From Thereva unica (Eukaryota; Arthropoda; Insecta; Diptera; Therevidae), in contig OX465281.1 in the NCBI GenBank assembly GCA_949987705.1, forward strand, positions 138,370,876-138,434,875: DNA of 64,000 nt, in the 5' to 3' direction. Within the stretch, counting starts at the first letter, position 1. The number at the start of each line of letters is the position of its first letter. The notes under the pieces were generated by a model. The model searched no databases. It was not told where the DNA came from and saw only the letters and a list, made by a program, of their open reading frames with translations. Position numbers and translations under genes: made by a program. Shown here in pieces: positions 56,536 to 64,000 of this stretch.

Positions 56536-57376
56536 CGTTGAAGGCAACATTAAGCTTACCACGACATGCAACATCAAGGACAGGAAAGACCAAACTAGCA
56601 TAAGTACAGTATGGTAACACTAGAGATTTAATTATCTTTGAGCGCGAGCCTAAGGGTAGGATGGAAGCGTAAGCCAGAGACCCAGTAAATTACCATAGAT
56701 TTTAGATAACATTTGAGAAATATGATAGCAGCAGGTAAGTTGCGAATTCAGATAAACGCCTAGATTAATGACACGCGTTTGAAGGTAGCCGTGTGTTCAT
56801 AAGAACGATAGGAGGAAAACGGACGGTATCTTATTTACTCCTATACATTGGAATGCAACAGGATTTAGAGGCATTAAGTTGTAGACGGCCGGACACAGAC
56901 CATTGATAAATACGCTTGAGATCTGCATTTATGTTCGCAATACAGTTTTCAGCCAGTCCAAGGGGGCTGTTTAAGTAGATCTGAACATCATCTGCATACA
57001 TGTGGAGTTTGCAACTTGTCACGACACTGCTAAGATCATTTATGTACATAGAGAAGGGTAATGGTCCTAGTATAGAGCCGTGTGGAAAGCCGCAGGTTAT
57101 CGGTAAGGAATCCGAAATTGAGTTATGTAACCATACTTTTTGGGAACGATTCGGAACGGTGATGGAATAATATGCTGGCAAACTTTTACAAAAAGATGGT
57201 TCCAAGTACTGACAAATTTTTGTCAAATCAACATATCTTGGCCTATTCCCGGTGGCTTCATTTGAATTATGAGATAGACTGTCATATTGCCCACCATCGA
57301 TATCTAGACATATGATGACAATGTTTCTTTGATGACTATCGATTTTACAAACATGATATGAGGAGCGTCTGATCAA
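56536..57376 (-). pseudogene. CR1/Jockey-type LINE reverse transcriptase (right half, split by LTR element)
   Basis: Minus-strand frame from 57376 to 56831 contains CLDIDGGQYDS (altered AFD block), PHGSILGPLPFSMYINDLSS and MYADDVQIYL (about 57000), then LKRIYQWSVSGRLQLNASKS. From about 56830 to 56536 the frame is broken but leads into a thumb block that continues at 47339. The first Asp-containing block is mutated, and the N-terminal endonuclease is absent (5'-truncated). Confidence 0.78.
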
Positions 57377-57894
57377 AATGTCGTGTTTTCATCATAAACA
57401 AACTTTACAGAAATCGCAAAAAACTGCCTGTTCCTATTAATAAAATGCTAAAATATATTTAAATGCACATTCATATGAAGGTTAAGACTACAATATGATA
57501 TGGGTTTGTAATTTAAAAAAATGCACAAACACTTTAGTTTTTCTAATTATTTGTTTAGAAATACGACTTTTTGATCGGAAATATAAGAAATATAACTTTT
57601 TGATCAGTCACTTCAAGAAATAAGGGTTTTGAATAGACTTTTTAGAAATACTTGCCAGTGAAGTTTTTTGGGGTTCTGTCAAAAGCAAAAATCCGTTTAG
57701 GAAGATTTTTATGTCCACCTATCCACCCCTAGTATAACTTTTAGCTAGAACTACATTTTCTATCGTGTTAGGGTTCTAACTATGAAAAAAAAAAACAAAA
57801 TTGTGACTTTTTTTGTGTTAGACCTCCAACTTTTCTAATTTTAATTCTGCAGCTTGAATTTTTGTAAGCTTTTTGTTATTTAGCTCCAACTATT
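57377..57894. other. Non-coding AT-rich flank
   Basis: No recognisable coding sequence or element end. Confidence 0.4.
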
Positions 57895-58393
57895 TTATAT
57901 TTTGATTGTCCAGTCAGAGCCAATGTCGTGAGCATTATCATGATTCTTTATGATGCCTATGTACCCTGTCCTGTGTGTAATAATTGGAATTTTCCGACTC
58001 TCTTTTTCTATCCTTCCAAAAGCACGGTCTGCGGGCAAAAAAGGGAAACGCACAGAGAAAGTTATAGTGATTTTTTCAATTGTGTTATTGTTATTACCTA
58101 ACCAATAAATTAATAAATGTAAGATGTGGTTATTCTTATTTTGTCCAACACATCCATCACAAAACAATTTCAGTGACATTTTTAATAATTGTTAATTAGG
58201 TTAAGTATCTCAGCAATGCTGACCCAATTTCCAGAAATCCACGTGAAGCCTGCGTCTCATCCCATACAAAAAAACCAGATTGGTTTGTGTCCACGTCGGT
58301 GATCCAAAACTTGTAAAAACTGATCTGCCTACAATAATTCGCATCCCGTCTTCCTAAGAGTTTAACGGGAATCACACAAAAATGAAACAGCAA
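57895..58393 (-). pseudogene. DUF7869-type fragment (third copy of the family)
   Basis: Two minus-strand pieces. 58393-58196 has NYCRQISFYKFWITDV and FVWDETQASRGFLEIGSALL; 58179-57895 has LFCDGCVGQNKNNHIL and FPFLPADRAFGRIEKESR. These are the same blocks, in the same order, as the genes at 7.7-9.5 and 20.2-22.2 kb. Only the RNase H-like core survives and the two pieces are in different frames. The N- and C-terminal parts are absent. Confidence 0.7.
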
Positions 58394-59159
58394 GGAACAA
58401 AAGTAATTTGTCTCATTATAATTGGGCTTTTCTTTCGCTTACAGTCACAATTGAATAAGAAACGAAAATTAGCATCGTATTTTGAAGTAAAACTCCTTTT
58501 TTAGGGGGTTCCGGTTATCCGACAATACTGAAATTTTGTACACAGATTCAGTTCTGATGACATACTCACTTAACATACTCAATGGATCCAATAAGGCGGT
58601 AGATCAAATATGGCGTCCACCTAAAAAATGGCGCATTGCTGTTTCTTTCACAAGATTCAGAAATACGGCTTTTTGATTGAAATCCTAATTTTTGGCCTTT
58701 TGTTCCTAGGTATTTAAAGTTCTTCATTACCTCTATATTGGTCTTGCAACAAGACCAACACTTAGCTATGCTCCCAAGGCCAAGAACAATACTTGCCATG
58801 CTCGCAAGACCAAGGCCAAGAATATATCTTGTCTTGTTCTTGCGTTTGGTCATCACTAGTTAAGAAGAGTTTAATTTTGAAGGTTTGGATTAATTTTAAA
58901 TTTTTTAACTCTGGGTGCAACGAGCCGCACCGGGTCCCAGCTAGAAACACATAATAAACAAAATTTCAAACAAAATGCGGTAATTTTCTAATTTGTTTAA
59001 GAAATTATGGTTAATTGTTGCCACTAAAGTTTCAAGGTCGTTCGCCTTTTTACACAATATCAATTTTATTAATTTATTTAAACTTTATTGCAAAATTTAA
59101 ATAAAATACAATAATAATTATAAAATTAATAATTAATGGAATAGGACCGGCGATACGCT
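58394..59159. other. Non-coding, includes a CAAGAC-type repeat
   Basis: 58736-58857 consists of CAAGACCAA/TTGGTCTTG-type words and ends TCATCACTA, as does the related tract ending about 30913. 59040-59159 is AT-rich and may include the LTR edge of BEL/Pao element B, which I could not define. Confidence 0.45.
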
Positions 59160-60406
59160 TTAAAAAACTTTAGTTTTCAGATACGCTTGCTTCTCTTCTA
59201 CTTTCTTTTTTTTTTTTGACATGTCCTGCCGAGCCTTGTTTGATACTTTCCTTAATTCTATTTCAGGTTGATCACACAGTAGTTCATTCTGTCGGCAACA
59301 TTCTCCCTCCCGGTGTACTGCTTCGGTAGGAGCTGGTGCACCAATACTACCATCAACCCGATTAACGTCCAACACAGCTAGTTTCGCGGCCGGTCGTTCA
59401 TAAAGGTTCTCCGCGGTTCTCACTGTTGCCCGGCCTACTTCCCCATTTTGTCTCTTCACGACTCCAACCACAATACCCTTTTTCCAGGTGCTCCTTGGTA
59501 CGTTGTCGTCCACAATAACGACCACATCGCCGATTTCTATCGGCTTGACTTTCTCGAACCATTTTTTCCTTCTGGTCAGTGTTGGCAGATATTCAGCTAT
59601 CCATCGTTTCCAAAAATGGTCTGCTATACGTTGCGTCATCCGCCAGTTTTTTCTCAATATCAAGTCTTTATCAGTAAATATTCCTGGAGGCTTGTCTCCG
59701 TTAGAGCTTCCCAGCAAAAAATGATTGGGCGTCAAAACTTCATCAGTTGTCGATTCCAACGGCACGTATGTTAGTGGTCTAGAATTTATTATGTTTTCCA
59801 AGAGCGTACTATGTAACGTTTCGTCCGTGAACCTTTTTTACCAGCAATCTGGTATAACACCTTCTTTACCGAATACACCAGCCTTTCCCAGCTCCCTCCC
59901 ATATAAGGAGCGCTTGGCACAATGAACGTCCATTTCAATGTAGAAATATATTCTTGTTGTATTTGACTTCTATCTATCTGTTGCAGTGATTCTTTCAATT
60001 CTCTATCCGCACCACGAAAATTTGTGCCATTATCTGAGAAAATTTCTATAGGTGTTCCTCTTCGTGCTATGAAATTTCGTATAGCTATTATACAAGAGTC
60101 AGTTGTTAAATTATACGCGACTTCCAGATGCACCGCTCTTACCGTCGAGCAGGTGAACAGCACTCCCCATCTTTTTTCCCTTCTCCGGCCAAGGGTTACA
60201 TGCACTGGTCCAAAATAATCAATCCCAACATACCAGAATGGTCGTATAAACGGTGACAGTCTAGCTTGCGGAAGGGGTGCCATTTCTGGTGCTCGTGCTA
60301 TGGCTCTATAGTTTTTGCATTTTTGACATTTACTTACTATGCCACGAAGAATAACTCTTAACTTCGGAATAAAGTATTTTCTTCGAACCTCATTTATCAC
60401 TCTCAT
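59160..60406 (-). pseudogene. BEL/Pao integrase and C-terminal domain, element B
   Basis: 60406-59789: a finger end (KCQKCKNY), then the full catalytic set YVGIDYFGPV (Asp), FSDNGTNFRG (Asp) and GGSWERLVYSVKK (Glu). A frame shift near 59800 leads to the DUF5641-type part (NSRPLTYVP, LTPNHFLLG, RKNWRMTQRIADHFWKRW), ending at 59160 with a Lys-rich tail. The catalytic residues are all kept, so decay is limited. Upstream, the His residues of the finger lie in a shifted frame near 60410-60440. Confidence 0.85.
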
Positions 60407-60542
60407 GATTTCCGGGTTTATACTTCCGGTGGTAGGATTCGACCAATAGCCGCGTAACGTTATTATCTTGAGGTAAAATGATGGGTCTCTTCATACTCTA
60501 CGTTATTCACTCTATCGATCCTTCCTCTTACTCGCAAAATAT

Positions 60543-61360
60543 TTACCTCATCCAGGTAAGGTATTTGTACAGAGGGCTGCTCCTACTTATCGTTACATTA
60601 CGGTTTGCATTTTGTTTCAATTGTCCTATCTCCTTCTGATAAGCTCCTCGTTGAGCAAATCTATACAAGGTTTCTACAGCTGCGATAATCTCTTCATGGG
60701 TCAGCAATCCTTGTTTTGTAGGTGTTTTACGGTAGTGGTTTGCTTTGACATTTTCGACAAATCTTTTAACATACGCCATCATCTTAATCAAACCCTCCGA
60801 TATCGATATCGATAAACGGTACCTCTGCTTCGACATGCATCATAAGACGCCGCTCGATAACATCACCAGTATCCGCAGTTTTCGTCATTTGTGGCCAGTG
60901 GTCTTTATCTTTGATGAGCATTTGCGAATTAAATTGTGGGTCCTTTTTCCACTTGGTAGCCTCGTCAGCCACATTATGTTCAGTTGGAACCCATCGCCAT
61001 TCACTAATTTGCGTCAGCTCTAGAATCTCTCCTATTCTTAGCATCACGAATTGCTTAAAGGTTCTTGAGTTGTCTTTTAACCTTGACAAGTTTGTACGGG
61101 AGTCAGTCCACAAATATCGCCTGTTTACCTTAATTTCATGATGGTCCATTATGTTTTGTGATACTCTTGCCCCGAGTAAAGCAGACCAGCTCGAGTCTTG
61201 GTACAGACATTGGTTGGATTGGCGCGACTTTAGCCTTCGATGCTATCAGGGTACAACTTATCTTGCCGCCATATTTAAACCTGAAGTACGCGATCGCTGC
61301 ATATGCATCTTCGCTCGCATCAACAAATACGTGAAGCTGTATGTCATCACAGGTAGTCAC
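60543..61360 (-). pseudogene. BEL/Pao RNase H and linker, element B
   Basis: 61360-61136 reads HVFVDASEDAYAAIAYFRF and KAKVAPIQPMSVPRLEL, the start of RNase H. 61149-60784 has YLWTDSRTNLSRLKDNSRTF and EWRWVPTEHNVADEATKW, its middle and end. 60836-60543 is the linker to integrase. Each piece is in a different frame, so several indels have occurred. In the middle block the usual SDS reads TDS. Confidence 0.8.
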
Positions 61361-61369
61361 CGGTGAACT

Positions 61370-61770
61370 CTAAAAATAATGTCTTGCGATCTGCAAGTCT
61401 TGCACCGATGGTAACAGCAAAACCCATCTCCTCCATATCCTAAACAGCTCCTCTGGTAGGGGGTCGTCCCACTTACCAGCTCTCCATACGTCTTGTAAAA
61501 TTATCTTTGCGTATATCGTGAAAAATGTTAAGAAACCAAGGGGATCGAATATAGACATGACTGCCCTCAGCATTTGCCTCTTTGTGGGATTAGCTTCTCC
61601 TAACAACACAGCTTTTTCAATTTTCACATATTTTAAAGAAAAACGGAAGACGTTAGTCGCGGGCGACCACCACAATCCTAAAACCTTGTCATCGTTCAAG
61701 TGCAGTAGCTCATTTCCGCCCAACTTTCCCATATCCTTTGGCGAATTATTCCTTTCATCAAGCGAATTCA
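61370..61770 (-). pseudogene. BEL/Pao RT thumb/connection, element B
   Basis: Minus-strand LNSLDERNNSPKDMGK, KVLGLWWSPATNVFRFSL and AVMSIFDPLGFLTFFTIYAK match the block after the RT core in BEL/Pao Pol. The frame to its right (61771-61921) is translated transposon sequence, not Pol. The block joins the RT core at 62915 once the insertion is removed. Confidence 0.82.
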
Positions 61771-62914
61771 GGGGCCTTATTACCGAATACGATTCGATCA
61801 AAAATATTGACGATTTGAATTTACGATTCGATTTGAATTTGACATGATTGATTACGATCGTAACCAATATGAGTGATGCCATATATTTTTCCGAAAATAT
61901 TCCAATGAAAGCCCATTTCACTCCTAATTTGACAATTGTATGTTATGAAAAATTAAATGAGATCAAAGTAACTGCAGAAACAGAATGTGTCGCTTGTGTC
62001 TGCCGCGGTCGCTGTCGCCGTCGCCATGAAATATTAAAACCATTCCAGCCCTATTACATGAACAGAATTTGTCGCTGTCGCTAACCCTGCCGCAGTCGCG
62101 GTAGCCAGGTTTTCGGAAATTTGAAAATTTACGGGCGACAAATGACAGCTTGTAAGAATTCTGGAGGCCTACTATGTATTCTGATCTTTTTTTCAGTAAT
62201 AAATGGGTCAAATAGCAAAATTTCATTGACTCCATTAGAAAAATTAATCTTTGTTTGCTGTCCATTTCTTTAAATTTTGAAATTAATTCACAAATCACAC
62301 AAAACAAAATACCAAAATAAGCACTCCGAACAAAAATTACGGCTTGAATGCTGCACCTTGCTACATCATTCTGTTCATCAAAACGACAAGCAAAGCGACA
62401 GCAATGGCGACAGCGACGGCGGCAGCGTCAGGGCAGCGACAAGCGACACATTCTGTTTCTGCAGTAATGGGAAAAAATTCTAAAAAAGCGATTTTTTGAC
62501 GTCATTTTCATAAAATACCTAGGTATTTATGAAGATGACAGTAAAAAAATCGCTCTTCTAGAAATTTGTCCGGTTCCTTTGATCTCATTTAATTTTTCAT
62601 AACATAAAATGATAATTTTATGGATATGGACAGAAAAGCCCCAATAAGTAACAATATTAAATATAAACTCATAATAATGTAATAATAAATAAACACCATA
62701 GTTACTTTTGTTTACTTACATATTTTATTTTTATTTGTTTGTAATAACCACGTTTTTTAATACAACTACCGTCTTTTTTATTTACGAGCACCAAATCTCA
62801 ATCGTAGACATTTACGATAAATTTGTTACGATTTGAAGTTAAATCGTATTTAGTGGTACCATAATTGCGATTTACGATTAATCCGAATCGAATCGTATTC
62901 GGTAATAGGGCCCC
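61771..62914. mobile_element. 1.1-kb TIR element in BEL/Pao element B, with a nested element (61939-62606)
   Basis: Outer ends GGGGCC(T/C)TATTACCGAATAC are inverted at 61771 and 62914. ACGATTCGAT-type words recur in both arms. The inner inverted repeat TATGTTATGAAAAATTAAAT (61939) pairs with its complement ending 62606. A further pair around GTGTCGCTTG (about 61988 and 62440-62452) extends it. A GGAGGCCTACTATGTATTCT terminus at 62162, related to the 15251 element, lies inside. No target duplication certain. Confidence 0.65.
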
Positions 62915-63999
62915 AGTACTTCCATCGAATTTGACTTCCAATTCCGCATTTCGAATCCGGTTTTCTCATGAATAAATTTAATTTGTTTCACAAGCCTTAC
63001 CATTCCCTCGCTATCATCCACGCTATCCAATAAGTCGTCTACATAATGATGGTCAACTATAGCTTTAACAGCCTTTGGGTATTTATCTAAAAATTGGGAA
63101 ACGTTACAATTTTTAACATATTGTGCTATGCTTGGGGAGCACGGAGCGCCGAATGTCAGAACTTGTATCACGTAGATATCTGGGTCTTTATATCTGTTCC
63201 CATCACGCCATAAGAATCGTTGCGCGTGTTGATCCTCCGGCCTTACTCGTACTTGATGATACATTTCTCGGATGTCACCACAAATTACAATGCTTCCTTG
63301 CCGGAATCCAAACAGGATGTGGAACAGATCAGTGAGTTGGTCCTCTGGACCTTTCATCAATACACAGTTCAGGGAAATTCCATCCACCTCTGCAGCTGCG
63401 TCCCCACTAATCGTACTTTTGCTGGCTTATTTGGGTTTTGGACAATGAATGTCGGAAGATACCACACCAAACCGCTCTCAGTTTCTTCTTTACTTATTTT
63501 TCTGGCGAAACCTTTCTGCACTAGGTTGGATATTTGTTGGTTAATATTTTCAAGTAATGCAGGATCTTTCGCCTCTCTTCTTTCCAGGCACTTGAGTCGC
63601 TTTACAGCCATGTTATAACTATTAGGTAGAGAGAAGTTCTCATATTTCCACAACAATCCTACTTCATAACGATTATACGCTTGAATTAGTGTTGATTGCA
63701 GTATTGTCAAACTTCGATCGTCCTCTTTGTTTACTAATTTACACGGACCTTTCTGCTTTTCTAGAGTATCCAAGGCAAACGATCCCTTTACCAATTTTTG
63801 AAGACTTTCACACTCGCACGCATGGAAGGAAAACTGCTGACGATTTGTGAAGGTGTTGTTGGCTTTTCCTGTTGTGGTTAGTTGTCCCTGTATTGTCCAT
63901 CCCAAACGCGTTTTTGTTGCTACGGGTTCGTTCCATTTTCCGTCTACTATCCGCAGTGGGAATATGCACACTTCGCATTAAAACAAGGCTACATAGCAT
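62915..63999 (-). pseudogene. BEL/Pao reverse transcriptase core, element B
   Basis: 63999-63369: TRLGWTIQGQ, the cysteine/lysine linker, LPNSYNMAVKRLKCLERR and WYLPTFIVQNPNKPAKVRLV, the RT N-terminus. A frame shift near 63390-63410 precedes 63387-62915: ISLNCVLMKGPEDQLTD, VICGDIREMYHQV, DQHAQRFLWRDG, FGAPCSPSIAQYVKN and the catalytic HHYVDDLLDSVD (about 63020-63050). Apart from that shift the core is intact. The frame after MEVLG is transposon sequence. Confidence 0.85.
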
Positions 64000-64000
64000 C

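Larger units (their letters stand above)
59160..64000 (-). mobile_element. BEL/Pao LTR element B, runs past the right edge
   Basis: On the minus strand, RT, RNase H, integrase and integrase C-terminal domain occur in BEL/Pao order. It is a different family from element A: homologous blocks differ at many residues. Pol is interrupted at 61771-62914 by a TIR element. Gag and protease would lie right of the window. Confidence 0.85.

Overview
The window is eukaryotic, AT-rich and almost entirely made of transposable elements. It most likely comes from an arthropod, probably an insect: it holds a Ty3/gypsy errantivirus-type element with an env gene, two BEL/Pao elements, several LINEs, TIR elements with insect-style ends, and two spliced exons of a conserved Rab2-type GTPase on the minus strand. 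I see no bacterial-style operons, CRISPR arrays or rRNA. The Rab2 exons (29438-29593 and 29699-29848) are the only host gene I can name. They sit in introns packed with repeats.

Layout. 1-6310: 3' part of a gypsy/errantivirus-like element (gag with an in-frame stop, frameshifted pol, intact env running into the 3' LTR). 7.7-9.5 kb: decayed gene of a DDE-like 'DUF7869-type' family, interrupted by a 672-bp TIR element. 10.4-12.4 kb: a small TIR element split by a 1.66-kb solo LTR with an ATTA target duplication. 12.8-19.8 kb: a decayed gypsy element (RT at the left, RNase H and integrase at the right) filled with a LINE, a 2.2-kb TIR element carrying an RTE-like LINE fragment, and a hairpin MITE. 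19.86-25.66 kb: a 5.8-kb TIR element carrying a near full-length DUF7869-type gene, itself hit by several nested elements. 25.8-27.2 kb: a pogo-like deletion derivative keeping only an HTH_psq exon. 28.4-29.3 kb: a 0.9-kb foldback. 29.4-29.9 kb: Rab2. 30.9-33.7 kb: a composite TIR element with 10-bp target duplications, enclosing gene-like exons. 36.4-46.4 kb: BEL/Pao element A (minus) with a PHD finger in Gag, split by two retro-insertions. 46.7-57.4 kb: a minus-strand LINE split by a 9.2-kb LTR element (CGTT target duplication), whose interior carries a LOA-like LINE ORF2 instead of gag-pol. 57.9-58.4 kb: third DUF7869-type fragment. 59.2-64 kb: BEL/Pao element B (minus), running off the right edge and split by nested TIR elements.

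The elements act as separate selfish units rather than as a pathway. The layers can be ordered because many insertions keep target duplications and interrupt readable frames. The points I find most interesting are the DUF7869-type gene inside TIRs, the 10-bp-TSD composite with captured exon-like sequence, the long-LTR element whose LTR ends contain an older primer-binding-like site and which has a tRNA-Lys-like relic beside its 3' LTR, and the PHD finger in a BEL Gag. All family assignments are from reading motifs; no database search was possible.
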